Source: Acetobacterium sp965140355
GTDB taxonomy: Bacteria; Bacillota; Clostridia; Eubacteriales; Eubacteriaceae
Length of the DNA: 64,000 bases
Assembly (NCBI GenBank): GCA_965140355.1
Contig: OZ223194.1
Span: forward strand, 620,001 to 684,000
Direction: 5' to 3'
Shown piece by piece: positions 17,247 to 26,709 of this stretch (position 1 is its first letter; every line of letters starts with the position of its first letter). A program made the translations under genes and the position numbers. The notes beneath the pieces are model-generated. The model saw only the letters and a list, made by a program, of their open reading frames with translations. It was not told the origin of the DNA and did not search any database.

Positions 17247-18260
17247 CTAAAAAGAATAAAGTAAAATTACCACTAAAGTACTAACCACCATCACCACGAC
17301 TTCGCTGCCGTACATAATGCTGATGGTTTCTCTGATATCGAGAATTTCCAGCGGTGTTTTGGCATCACCAATCGTCGGTTTTTCCAACACCTCGCCAAAA
17401 TACTGGTTGGTTCCTCCCAGTTGTATTCCCAATAAGCCCGCCACCACCGATTCCGGATGCGCAGAATTGGGACTCTTGTGATTGTGTCGATCACGTTTAA
17501 AAACCCGACACCCTTCATTATAGGTATAACCTAAAAACAACCCCGCCACAAGCATAAAGAGACTGCCGATTCGAGCCGGAATCAGGTTAACCAGATCATC
17601 AAATTTCGCCGATGCGTACCCAAAATCCCGATACGGTTCCTGAATATAACCAACCATTGAATCCAACGTATTAACCGCCTTATAAAGCATCACCAGCATC
17701 ACGGGATTCAGCCAGGGCACCGGCAGCAAAGCTCCCAGCAGCATATAAAAAATCGGTGCCAGTACCCCATCAATGGTATTTTCTGCCGTCGTTTCCACCG
17801 TCGCACGAATAATTTCGGTTTCTGAAAGCGCCGAGGTATCGCGCCCTACTAAATAACCGACCTGAACCCGAGATTCTTTAAGATCCCCCCCGATTAAAGC
17901 CGCCATCACTTTGCGCACCTCAACAGCCAGCGTTTTAGCCGCCAGGGCAGTGACAATCAGATAAAGGTTAATCAGCACATATAAATAAATACTAATGTTG
18001 TAACATAACCATTGCAATCCAAATACAATCGCTGCCGTTAAACCCAGCACGAGAAATAGCAACAAATATCCTTTTGTCTTCCGATGATTTCCGCGATTTA
18101 ATTTTTTATTTAGAAAGCCAATGGTTTTTCCAATCGCGATAATGGGATGTGGCATCCAGGTCGGATCTCCGATCAGCCAATCAATCACCACGCCAATAAT
18201 AATCAGTAAAAACCAAAAGCCTCCCCCTAAACCCAGGGGAAGTCCTTCAATCAAATTCAA
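17247..18260 (-). CDS. cbiB: CbiB, adenosylcobinamide-phosphate synthase
   Basis: A 337-residue polytopic membrane protein with about five helices. Conserved blocks include WLIGDPTWMPHPI, TVETTAENTIDGVLAP and NSAHPESVVAGLLG. It joins aminopropanol phosphate to adenosylcobyric acid. It starts with TTG overlapping the cbiP stop (TTGA), so is translationally coupled. Confidence 0.95.
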   Translation of the reverse strand: MNLIEGLPLGLGGGFWFLLIIIGVVIDWLIGDPTWMPHPIIAIGKTIGFLNKKLNRGNHRKTKGYLLLFLVLGLTAAIVFGLQWLCYNISIYLYVLINLYLIVTALAAKTLAVEVRKVMAALIGGDLKESRVQVGYLVGRDTSALSETEIIRATVETTAENTIDGVLAPIFYMLLGALLPVPWLNPVMLVMLYKAVNTLDSMVGYIQEPYRDFGYASAKFDDLVNLIPARIGSLFMLVAGLFLGYTYNEGCRVFKRDRHNHKSPNSAHPESVVAGLLGIQLGGTNQYFGEVLEKPTIGDAKTPLEILDIRETISIMYGSEVVVMVVSTLVVILLYSF

Positions 18261-19759
18261 TTTTCTATTTCTCCAATAATTTCCATTATTTTTTTCATAT
18301 CTAAACTCGCTTCTACCGTTTCCGCCAAAAGGTCATATTGCTCATTTTTAAAGGCTTTAAAATCAAACGCCGCGGGACCGGCGGCCAGATTCTTTTTGCT
18401 GCGCAAGGTCTCAATAATTTTTTCTCTAAACGCATCATTGTCAAAAATACCATGCAGATACGTTCCCATAACGGTGCCATCTTCGGCAATAACCCCATCG
18501 ACAGTACCATCGGCAAGAATTGCAAACGGCTTCGCATTATCCAGCGCTTGACTTTCACCCATATGAATTTCATAACCTTCCACTGCCAGATCAACCAATG
18601 CCATTCCCATAAAATCGCCCTGAACTTTGCCAGTGGTCCGAACGGTTCGTTTCTCCGCTCCGATCGTCGTGATAATATTTAATAATCCCAATCCGGCGAT
18701 ACTGCCCTTGGTCGATTCAACCTGCAACGGATCACGAATTTCTTTCCCTAACAGTTGATATCCTCCACAAACGCCTACAATCGGAACGCCACAATCGTGA
18801 ATGCGGCGGATTTCGTCGCCCATCTTACTTTCAATCACATGACAGGTATCATCGATGGTATTTTTACTACCGGGAATCACCAATAAATCAGGATTAGCCA
18901 GTTGCAGTTCACGCTGATTCCGGTAATATTCGACATTAACCTCGGGGTGCATTTCAAAAGCGGTACAGTCAGTAAAATTAGACAGATGCGGCAAATATAC
19001 CACCCCAATGGTAATTAACCCTTCGGTATGTTTGTCGAAACGTTCGGTAACACTATCTTCATCATCGATCACAAATCGTTTGTACGGAATAACCCCCAGA
19101 CAGGGAATATTAATTTTTTCTTCAATCATTTCAATGCCCGGTTTTAACAATTCGACATCGCCTCGAAATTTATTAATGATAAAACCTTTGACCCGTTTTT
19201 GTTCTTCCGGTTCCAATAACATAATTGTACCATAAATCGAAGCAAAAACGCCACCCTTGTCGATGTCACCAATCAGAACGACCGGTGCGTCAACCAACTC
19301 TGCCAGCCCCATATTAACGATATCATTATCCCGCAGATTAATTTCGGCCGGACTGCCAGCCCCTTCAATCACAATCACATCTTTTTCTTTCGCCAGCGTA
19401 TCGTAGGCTGATCCGACAATCTCCACCAGCTTAGGTTTGTGAGCATGATAATCCATCGCATCCATATTGAATTCGGCTTTGCCCATCAAAATTACCTGAC
19501 ACCCAACGTCAGAGTTCGGTTTTAATAACACCGGATTCATTTCAACCTGAGGTTCAATTCGCGCACACTCAGCCTGAACAACCTGAGCCCGCCCCATTTC
19601 TTTGCCATCCTGAGTGATAAATGAATTAAGCGCCATATTCTGCGATTTGTAGGGTGCCACCTGATAACCGTGATTATCTAAAATTCGACACATGGCTGCA
19701 GTTACAAGACTTTTTCCAACTGAAGAACCGGTGCCCATAAACATAATATTTTTTGCCAT
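18257..19759 (-). CDS. cbiP: CbiP/CobQ, cobyric acid synthase
   Basis: A 500-residue amidotransferase. The N-terminal dethiobiotin-synthetase-like domain carries GTGSSVGKSL (9-18). The C-terminal class I-type glutaminase domain has the nucleophile in VGVCGGYQLLG (C331) and the closing YLHGIFDN. It amidates four side chains (b, d, e, g) of adenosylcobyrinate a,c-diamide. GAAGGAG precedes the ATG. Confidence 0.96.
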   Translation of the reverse strand: MAKNIMFMGTGSSVGKSLVTAAMCRILDNHGYQVAPYKSQNMALNSFITQDGKEMGRAQVVQAECARIEPQVEMNPVLLKPNSDVGCQVILMGKAEFNMDAMDYHAHKPKLVEIVGSAYDTLAKEKDVIVIEGAGSPAEINLRDNDIVNMGLAELVDAPVVLIGDIDKGGVFASIYGTIMLLEPEEQKRVKGFIINKFRGDVELLKPGIEMIEEKINIPCLGVIPYKRFVIDDEDSVTERFDKHTEGLITIGVVYLPHLSNFTDCTAFEMHPEVNVEYYRNQRELQLANPDLLVIPGSKNTIDDTCHVIESKMGDEIRRIHDCGVPIVGVCGGYQLLGKEIRDPLQVESTKGSIAGLGLLNIITTIGAEKRTVRTTGKVQGDFMGMALVDLAVEGYEIHMGESQALDNAKPFAILADGTVDGVIAEDGTVMGTYLHGIFDNDAFREKIIETLRSKKNLAAGPAAFDFKAFKNEQYDLLAETVEASLDMKKIMEIIGEIEN

Positions 19760-19821
19760 GTTTGCTCCTTCTTGTCTTAACTTTCTATGGTAAATTATTT
19801 CGTTTTTACTTTATTTAACAA

Positions 19822-20601
19822 CTAACAAGTCACCCTGCTCGTCTTTTTTAAGGCGTAGATAATCACGTCTTCGACTGCTGACACAACTTTGGGATAAGCG
19901 ATAACCGGTCTTTTAATAAACAAAATTTTTGCATTAACTTGTCGTGCCGCTGCAACTTTTTCTTTAATCCCACCGACATCACCGCTATCCTTGGTAACTA
20001 TAAAACCAATCTTGTATTCCTTCATGGTCGCGACATTCATCGCGACTGAAAACGGCCCCTGAAGGGCCAAAATATGCCGCGGTTTATAACCCAAAGTTTC
20101 GCATTTTGATAACACCCCGGCGGTCGGAAGGACCCGGATATATGTGCGCTCTTTAGGCAAACCTTCAAAAGCTTCCAATTGTCGGCTGCCGGTTGTGAGT
20201 AAAATATTGCGATCACTTTTACCCATGGCGCCAATCAAATAATCTCTGGCTTCTTCATAGGTCTGATAGGCCATAATATCTTCACCATCATCAATATGCG
20301 AGGGCCGTTCGAGACGAATATAATCGATATTAAGCGCATCGCAGGCCCAAATAGCATTTTCTGAAATTTCACGGGCATAAGGATGGGTGGCGTCAATACA
20401 TAAACTGATATTATAAATGGTCAAATTTTCGCGCAGCGTACTGGCATCCAACTGACCTGAAATTTTTGTTAGCAAGGGATTTTCGGACATCTGATCGGTA
20501 GCGATATTGGTAACTGATGAATAACAGACCGCTCGCCCTTCCTCAAGCAATAGATCTGTTAATATTCGACTGTCAAGGGTTCCTCCCAATACAAGAATCA
20601 A
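19822..20601 (-). CDS. cbiJ: CbiJ/CobK, (cobalt-)precorrin-6A reductase
   Basis: 259 residues starting with TTG that overlaps the cbiH stop. It opens MILVLGGTLDSRIL and includes CIDATHPYAREISENA and ALQGPFSVAMN, typical of the CbiJ/CobK family. It reduces the macrocycle at the cobalt-precorrin-6A stage using a nicotinamide cofactor. It sits between the C17 methyltransferase and cbiP. Confidence 0.93.
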   Translation of the reverse strand: MILVLGGTLDSRILTDLLLEEGRAVCYSSVTNIATDQMSENPLLTKISGQLDASTLRENLTIYNISLCIDATHPYAREISENAIWACDALNIDYIRLERPSHIDDGEDIMAYQTYEEARDYLIGAMGKSDRNILLTTGSRQLEAFEGLPKERTYIRVLPTAGVLSKCETLGYKPRHILALQGPFSVAMNVATMKEYKIGFIVTKDSGDVGGIKEKVAAARQVNAKILFIKRPVIAYPKVVSAVEDVIIYALKKTSRVTC

Positions 20602-21335
20602 AGCTGATACCCTCTTGGCGTGATCATTTTAAGTTGGTCTCTGGTAACATAGGATTTTGAATTACCGATAATGACCATCGAAAACATATCGATATCCGCC
20701 TCATGCAATTTTTTAAGCGTTGTAATCACGTAGGATTCGTCTTTGCGTTTGGCATTCCGAACAATTCCCACCGGTGTTTCCGGTGCTTTATATTCCAGCA
20801 GAATCTTTTGAGCACTTTCGATATTGTGTGGTCGACCTTTGCTTTTAGGATTATAAAGGCTGACAATAAAATCACCTTGGCCGGCACAATGAAGCCGTTT
20901 TTCAATCACGGCCCAATCTGTCAGCAAATCACTGAGACTGATCACTGCATAATCATGCATTAACGGTGCCCCAAGCGTTGCTGCCGCCGCGTTAGCCGCT
21001 GAAATACCCGGGATAATCTCGACTTCCACATCACTGTTTTTCGCTTCCACAATTTCTAACATGATTCCGGCCATCCCAAATACCCCGGCATCACCACTGC
21101 TAACCAAACAGATTTTTTTTCCTTGTTCAGCCAGTTCCAAGGCCTTTTCGCAACGGTCAATTTCTCGCCGCATCCCCGACGACAACACTTCTTTATCGCC
21201 AATTAAATCGGCAATAATATCAATATATGTTTTGTAGCCGACAATAATATCCGCATCTGCCAGGCTGGCTTTCGCCGCCTCGGTCATGTGTTCGTACAAT
21301 CCGGGACCAATCCCGGTGACATAAATTTTACTCAT
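20598..21335 (-). CDS. cbiH: CbiH/CobJ, precorrin-3B C17-methyltransferase
   Basis: 245 residues of the tetrapyrrole methylase fold. GIGPG near the N-terminus, VSSGDAGVFGMAG, and PGISAANAAAATLGAPLMHD followed by LYNPKSKGRP are specific to CbiH/CobJ. It is the SAM-dependent C17 methylation with ring contraction. AGGAG precedes the ATG. Confidence 0.95.
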   Translation of the reverse strand: MSKIYVTGIGPGLYEHMTEAAKASLADADIIVGYKTYIDIIADLIGDKEVLSSGMRREIDRCEKALELAEQGKKICLVSSGDAGVFGMAGIMLEIVEAKNSDVEVEIIPGISAANAAAATLGAPLMHDYAVISLSDLLTDWAVIEKRLHCAGQGDFIVSLYNPKSKGRPHNIESAQKILLEYKAPETPVGIVRNAKRKDESYVITTLKKLHEADIDMFSMVIIGNSKSYVTRDQLKMITPRGYQL

Positions 21336-21428
21336 TCTTTTCTCCTTTTTTTAGCAAGGTTTTGTTATTGCAGTCTTATTGTGTGCTTTGTTCCCCGTTT
21401 GCACGGGCCAACTTTCACTGCTAATTTT

Positions 21429-22484
21429 TTAATTTTGATCCTGCCATACAGACAGCGTAATGCCATTTAATTTCTGTTTTTCCAGCAAACATTTCCCAAA
21501 TTGCGAGGCCACATATCCACACGGTTCGGAAACGGCATATAATCCCGTTGTTTTAAAAACAAATTCCGAAGCGGCAAAACGACTTTGCACCATCTGCACC
21601 ATTTCATTCGGAATGATGACTTTTTTGGCCCCGAAAAAAGCGCACGCTGCAATAATTCCTGGTTCCTCGGCTTTTAAATCAATGGTTGCCAGCGACTTAA
21701 TCGCTTTTTGATCAAACCCCAACGTTGTCAAGGTCTCCTGAATTGCCTGAATGATTCGTTCGGCTGGCATATCGCGACGACAGCCAATCCCCAAAACCAA
21801 TTTTCGCGGCACTAACTTAACGCTGGGAATTGGTAATTCCGGCTTTTTTATCGCCTGACTGATAATAATAACCCCAGCATATCGATTGAGATCGCTTAAT
21901 CCCGTTACCAATTCAATATTTTTAGGTAAAACAACCGCCTCTAAATCACAGTTTTCCTGATTATCTAAGGCGATTAAGTCATCGTTTAAAATCAATGCGG
22001 TAATATCCTTGGCATCGGTATAATTGTCAATGGCACATTTTATTTTCTGGGCCAATATATCGACAGCCATGGTCCCTTTAACATCGGTGCCGGTGGTAAT
22101 AACCGCTTGCGCTTTAAGTCGCTCCGCCAGCAATCGGGCTGCATCATTGGCTCCCCCTAAATGCCCCGACAAAAGGCTGATGACAAATTCACCTTTAGTA
22201 TCCATCACCAGAATCCCCGGGTCGGATGATTTATGCTGCAAGTAGGGGGCAATGGCACGGACGACGATGCCGGTTGCCATAATGCAGCAGATCATCTGAT
22301 ATTCGTTCATCAAGCTTCCCATAAAAGTAGCAATATCGGTCGTAATGATCTTTGCCGTTTCATTGGCATATTTTTCCTTGGTATAAAGCTGACAATTTTT
22401 ATCTTCCAGGTGTTCGAGTATTCGTTGTGCCAAAACCATCCCGTCCTGTGACAGGGTGACAATGGCCCACTTTTCCGTTTTCAC
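21429..22484 (-). CDS. cbiG: CbiG, cobalt-precorrin-5A hydrolase
   Basis: About 351 residues from a GTG at 22484, behind AAGGGG at the end of cbiF; the longer open frame to 22574 overlaps cbiF by 86 nt and is unlikely. The conserved core includes MATGIVVRAIAP, DTKGEFVISLLSGHLGGAN and VLGIGCRRDMPAERI. It opens the delta-lactone ring of cobalt-precorrin-5A and releases acetaldehyde. It is a marker of the anaerobic pathway. A plain CbiG, not fused to CbiH. Confidence 0.94.
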   Translation of the reverse strand: MKTEKWAIVTLSQDGMVLAQRILEHLEDKNCQLYTKEKYANETAKIITTDIATFMGSLMNEYQMICCIMATGIVVRAIAPYLQHKSSDPGILVMDTKGEFVISLLSGHLGGANDAARLLAERLKAQAVITTGTDVKGTMAVDILAQKIKCAIDNYTDAKDITALILNDDLIALDNQENCDLEAVVLPKNIELVTGLSDLNRYAGVIIISQAIKKPELPIPSVKLVPRKLVLGIGCRRDMPAERIIQAIQETLTTLGFDQKAIKSLATIDLKAEEPGIIAACAFFGAKKVIIPNEMVQMVQSRFAASEFVFKTTGLYAVSEPCGYVASQFGKCLLEKQKLNGITLSVWQDQN

Positions 22485-22488
22485 CAGT

Positions 22489-23247
22489 TTATTCAACCCC
22501 TTGACGATATTCGTGGGTAAAACTGGGATCATAAAGTTTTGATAAACTGTATTCATCGCCAAGGAAATCGCCAACTAAAATTTGGGCGGTTTTGGTGATT
22601 CCTTCGTCTTTGACTTTTTGAGCAATGGTTTCCAGCGTTCCCATCACAATTTTTTGATCTTCCCAGGTTGCTCGCTGAATAATTGCAATCGGCGTTGTCG
22701 GCGGATAATGTTTCATTAAGCGGCTAACGACATCATCAATCATTTGAACCGACAAAAAGATACACATGGAAGCTTGATGCGAAGCTAAATCTTCCAGTTT
22801 TTCTTTTTCCGGCACTGGCGTTCGGCCTTCTAAACGAGTTAAAATAACCGTTTGCGATACATCCGGCAAAGTAAACTCTTTTTTTAACGCTGCCGCCGAA
22901 GCCACAAAGGAGCTGACCCCCGGGATCACATCAAAAGGAATTCCCAGTTCGTCCAAACGATCCATCTGTTCGCGAATGGCCCCGTAAATGGAGGGATCTC
23001 CCGTGTGGACCCGAGCAATTTTTTTACCTTCTGCGGTGCCCCGTTTGATCACCTCAATGACGTCATCCAAGGTCATTGACGCCGAATTAAAAATCTCGGC
23101 GTCGGGTTTATGGCCGCCAATAATCGCTTTGTTAACCAGGGAACCGGCATAAATAATGATATCTGCTTCATTGACAATCCGTTGACCTTTAACGGTAATC
23201 AGTTCCGGATCTCCTGGGCCTGCACCCACCATGTACACTGTATTCAT
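22489..23247 (-). CDS. cbiF: CbiF/CobM, precorrin-4 C11-methyltransferase
   Basis: 252 residues: VGAGPGDPELITVKG at the N-terminus, HTGDPSIYGAIREQMD, PGVSSFVASAAALKKE and LTRLEGRTPVPEKE are characteristic of CbiF. It is SAM-dependent methylation at C11. GGAG precedes the ATG. The gap of 276 nt upstream, to cbiK, holds palindromic element copy 3, an unusual break inside an otherwise tightly packed operon. Confidence 0.95.
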   Translation of the reverse strand: MNTVYMVGAGPGDPELITVKGQRIVNEADIIIYAGSLVNKAIIGGHKPDAEIFNSASMTLDDVIEVIKRGTAEGKKIARVHTGDPSIYGAIREQMDRLDELGIPFDVIPGVSSFVASAAALKKEFTLPDVSQTVILTRLEGRTPVPEKEKLEDLASHQASMCIFLSVQMIDDVVSRLMKHYPPTTPIAIIQRATWEDQKIVMGTLETIAQKVKDEGITKTAQILVGDFLGDEYSLSKLYDPSFTHEYRQGVE

Positions 23248-23318
23248 AAATTAATTCTCCTATCACTTTTCATATTTTTAAATAACTACCCTATTAAAAC
23301 GATCAACACCATTGGTCA

Positions 23319-23490
23319 GGTTGTCAAAAAAGATAACGTCGTACCGACAATTGTTCGATCATGTTGTGTGCCTCAAGGCGAACAGTTTCCTCGAAAAGAC
23401 TATCTTTAACTAAAGCTTTGCTTGCAACTGTCCGAATTGCGTGCATACAACAGATTAACAATTGCTCGGTACGGTCGTTTATTAACAACC
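23319..23490. repeat. Palindromic repeat element, copy 3, inside the corrin operon
   Basis: The core 23341-23472 (132 bp) runs from GTACCGACAATTGTT to CAATTGCTCGGTAC. Inner arms ATGTTGTGTGCCTCAAGGCG and CGTGCATACAACA pair. The outer arms pair as AGGTTGTCAAAAAAGATAACG with GTTTATTAACAACCT. It has the long-type interior shared with copies 4 and 5. It lies between cbiK and cbiF, so the operon transcript must cross a very long hairpin. Confidence 0.85.
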
Positions 23491-23523
23491 TCGTCAATGG
23501 CCAACAATGACCCCTGGTTTTGC

Positions 23524-24315
23524 CTACATTTCGGCAACTGCCTGCGCTTTTTTCAAGTGGTCTAAAAACATATCCTGAATGCCAGCGTATTCGCCCAGCC
23601 CTTCAAGGATACACTCAACCTTAAATCGTTCATCTTCTAACACGGTTTTCCAGGACTCTTCTTCATCACTGGCCATGTCATTGATGGCATGATCCCCGGC
23701 AACCAACATAAAGGGTGCCAAATAGATTTTTTTATATTTTTTTTCCTGTAACAAAGGAACAATGTTTTCCAATTCCGGGAAACCTTCAACGGTTCCCACA
23801 TAAACATCCTCATGTCCCTTCATTTTAAACATATAATCAAGGCAGGGATAAGTCGAATTAGCATGATGATCACTACCGTGACCCATATAAACCAAAGCCT
23901 CGCCTTTTTTAAGTTTAGGCATTTGCTTCATCACAATATCAACGGTTTCTTCATAATCTTCGACCGTTGTTAACAACGGTCGCCCCAAGGTCAGGGATTC
24001 AAAATCCTTTTCAAAAGCCTTTAATTCTTTAAGGGTAATATCATATTCGTGGCCATTAATAATATGGGTGGTTTGACATAAAACGTGGGTGTATCCGGCT
24101 TCTTTTAGTTTTTTTAATACGTCCCGAGGAATATCCACCTGTTCATTGTCTCTTTTTTTCAGTTTATTAATGATCATCCGGGATGTAAAGGCCCGATAGA
24201 AATCATGATCCGGAAATGCCTTTTTCAATCGCATTTCCGTGGCCTCAATGGTTTTTTTGCGGGTCTCAGAGTAAGATGTACCAAAGCTGATAACCAATAA
24301 TGCTTTTTTTTCCAT
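23524..24315 (-). CDS. cbiK: CbiK, anaerobic sirohydrochlorin cobaltochelatase
   Basis: 263 residues: KALLVISFGTSYSETRKKT at the N-terminus, YMGHGSDHHAN (His146 region) and MLVAGDHAINDMASDEEESW are signatures of CbiK, with the two metal-binding His residues. It inserts cobalt into sirohydrochlorin, the committing step of the cobalt-early pathway. No signal peptide, so cytoplasmic. GGAG before ATG. It follows hemL by 30 nt. Confidence 0.95.
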   Translation of the reverse strand: MEKKALLVISFGTSYSETRKKTIEATEMRLKKAFPDHDFYRAFTSRMIINKLKKRDNEQVDIPRDVLKKLKEAGYTHVLCQTTHIINGHEYDITLKELKAFEKDFESLTLGRPLLTTVEDYEETVDIVMKQMPKLKKGEALVYMGHGSDHHANSTYPCLDYMFKMKGHEDVYVGTVEGFPELENIVPLLQEKKYKKIYLAPFMLVAGDHAINDMASDEEESWKTVLEDERFKVECILEGLGEYAGIQDMFLDHLKKAQAVAEM

Positions 24316-24345
24316 TAAAAACTTCTCCTATTTTCATCTAATTTA

Positions 24346-25638
24346 TTATTCTACTAATTCTTTTAATGCCTGATAGTGATCGGCGATCGTTTTCTCGATA
24401 TCCGCTTTGGTATGGGCGGCGGAAAGAAAAATTCCTTCGAATTGAGCGGGTGGCATCAGGTTGCCGGCATCGAGCATCGATTTAAAATATTTGGTATAAG
24501 CCTTGGTGTCTGCTGTCATTACCGCTGCATAACCATCAATCGGAACATCGGTAAAAAAGCAGCAGGTCATCCCTTTAAAACGGACCATCTGCGCTTTGAC
24601 CCCGGTTTTTTCGATATTCGCTTTAAACCCGGCTTCTAAAAGTTGGGCCTTTGCTTCCATTTCTTGATAAACTTCGGGATGATCGCGCAAATAGGTCAGG
24701 GTGTTTAAGCCCATTTTCATCGCAATCGGATTTCCCGATAAGGTTCCGGCCTGATAAACGCCACCAAGCGGAGCCACGGTTTCCATGATATCGCGACGGC
24801 CACCATAAGCCCCCACCGGCATACCACCGCCAATGATTTTACCCAAGGTGGTCATATCCGGTGTGATTTCCAACACTTCCTGAGCTCCGCCATAAGCTAA
24901 GCGAAATCCGGTGATAACTTCATCAAAAATCAGAACGGTTCCTGCCGCTTTGGTGATTTCCCGCAAACCTTTCATAAAGTCCAGATCTGGTGGTACAACG
25001 CCCATGTTGCCGGCAACCGGTTCAACAATCACGGCGGCAATTTCGCCGGGATTTTCATTAAAAAGTGCTTTGACACTGTCGAGATCATTATAAGTCGCTA
25101 CTAAGGTGTCCTGGGCGGTTCCCGGTGTCACTCCGGAACTGGTCGGCACACCAAAAGTTAATGTCCCGGAACCTGATTTAACCAGCAGTCCATCCGCATG
25201 ACCATGGTAACAGCCTTCAAATTTAATAATCTTATTGCGGCCGGTAAAGCCGCGGGCCACTCGTAGCGCACTCATGGTCGCTTCGGTCCCGGAGCTGACC
25301 ATGCGAACCAGTTCCATCGACGGATAAGCTTCGGTAATCAGCTTGGCAACCTCGACTTCAATCGCGGTTGGTGCACCAAAGCTAGTGCCTTTTTGCAGGG
25401 CTTCCTGAATTCCGTCAAAATAAACCGGGGAAGCGTGGCCTAAAATAAGTGGTCCCCAGGAACAGATATAATCGGTATATTCGTTGCCATCGACATCATA
25501 AATTTTAGCGCCTTTGCCGTGGTCAATAAAAACCGGTGCCATCTCTACCGACTTAAACGCCCGCACCGGACTATTGACCCCACCGGGTATATATTTTTCG
25601 GCTTCTATAAATAGTTGTTCTGATTTTTCTCGCTTCAT
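24346..25638 (-). CDS. hemL: HemL, glutamate-1-semialdehyde 2,1-aminomutase
   Basis: 430 residues, full length. PGGVNSPVRAFK, SSGTEATMSALRVARG and the PLP lysine in TLGKIIGGGMPVGAYGG (K267) identify the family. It converts glutamate-1-semialdehyde to 5-aminolevulinate, the second step of the C5 pathway begun by HemA in the same operon. GGAG precedes the ATG. Confidence 0.97.
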   Translation of the reverse strand: MKREKSEQLFIEAEKYIPGGVNSPVRAFKSVEMAPVFIDHGKGAKIYDVDGNEYTDYICSWGPLILGHASPVYFDGIQEALQKGTSFGAPTAIEVEVAKLITEAYPSMELVRMVSSGTEATMSALRVARGFTGRNKIIKFEGCYHGHADGLLVKSGSGTLTFGVPTSSGVTPGTAQDTLVATYNDLDSVKALFNENPGEIAAVIVEPVAGNMGVVPPDLDFMKGLREITKAAGTVLIFDEVITGFRLAYGGAQEVLEITPDMTTLGKIIGGGMPVGAYGGRRDIMETVAPLGGVYQAGTLSGNPIAMKMGLNTLTYLRDHPEVYQEMEAKAQLLEAGFKANIEKTGVKAQMVRFKGMTCCFFTDVPIDGYAAVMTADTKAYTKYFKSMLDAGNLMPPAQFEGIFLSAAHTKADIEKTIADHYQALKELVE

Positions 25639-25726
25639 AATATCTCCTATAATAATTCATTTACGCTGTCTCATCCCGCGGTATGCCTTGACAAAAAAAA
25701 TTCCCGCGGTATTAGCACGTTGCGGT

Positions 25727-26692
25727 TTACTGATATTCTTTTAGCATCGCCTGGAGTTCTTTGGCAAAATAAGTGATAATGATATCGGCCCCCGCGCGTT
25801 TGATACAAATCAGACTTTCAAAGATCGCCCGGCGATCCATCAAACCCGAATCAACGGCATTTTTAATCATCGCATATTCGCCGCTGACCTGATATGCCGC
25901 CATCGGCAAATAGGAAAGTTCTTTACCTTTGGCAATAATATCCAGATAAGGCATCGCCGGTTTAACCATCACAATGTCGGCCCCTTCTTCAATGTCCAAA
26001 ACGGTCTCTTTTAAGGCTTCGCGGGCATTGGCCGGGTCCATCTGATAACTGCGGCGATCACCAAAAGCGGGCGCCGAGTTAGCTGCATCCCGAAAAGGGC
26101 CATAAAAACTGGAAGCAAACTTGGCTGAATAAGCCATAATCGGGATCGCTTCATAACCGGCCTGATTAAGTGTTTCGCGCATATGACCAATTCGGCCGTC
26201 CATCATATCCGAAGGCGCGACCATATCAGCACCGGCTTTTACATGGCTTAACGCCGTTTTACTTAAGGTTTCCAATGATTTCTGTCGCTGGATTTCGCCA
26301 TTTTGTTCAAAAAAGCAGCAATGTCCGTCACTTTTATATTCACACAAACAAACGTCGGTAATGACATACATCTCTGGATCAACTTTTTTAATCACCCGAA
26401 TCGCTTCCTGGACCAATCCGGTTTCAACAAACGCTGGCGTTGCTTCTGAATCTTTTTCATCGGGAACGCCAAACAAAATCACATAACGGATACCTAATTC
26501 TTTCAGCGCCTGAGTTTCAGCTTCCAGCATATCCAATGACAAATGGTATTGCTCTTTCATCGAACCGATTTCCCGGCGCACGCCTTGTCCATCAACAATA
26601 AACAGCGGATAAACCACATCATTCATTGACAACTGCGTTTCTCTAATCAGATTTCTAATCGCTGTATTTTTTCGTAATCGTGTTGGTAGCAT
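25727..26692 (-). CDS. hemB: HemB, porphobilinogen synthase
   Basis: 321 residues. DVCLCEYKSDGHCC supplies the three zinc cysteines (C115, C117, C125). MAYSAKFASSFYGPFRDA holds an active-site lysine (K191), and the second Schiff-base lysine is in MVKPAMPYLD. It condenses two 5-aminolevulinates. GAGGAGG is the ribosome site. Confidence 0.97.
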   Translation of the reverse strand: MLPTRLRKNTAIRNLIRETQLSMNDVVYPLFIVDGQGVRREIGSMKEQYHLSLDMLEAETQALKELGIRYVILFGVPDEKDSEATPAFVETGLVQEAIRVIKKVDPEMYVITDVCLCEYKSDGHCCFFEQNGEIQRQKSLETLSKTALSHVKAGADMVAPSDMMDGRIGHMRETLNQAGYEAIPIMAYSAKFASSFYGPFRDAANSAPAFGDRRSYQMDPANAREALKETVLDIEEGADIVMVKPAMPYLDIIAKGKELSYLPMAAYQVSGEYAMIKNAVDSGLMDRRAIFESLICIKRAGADIIITYFAKELQAMLKEYQ

Positions 26693-26709
26693 CTCGCTTA
26701 CCTCCTCAT

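Noticed and set aside
22485..22574. Extended CbiG N-terminus
   Set aside because: It would overlap cbiF by 86 nt and is not CbiG-like; GTG 22484 fits the AAGGGG site.
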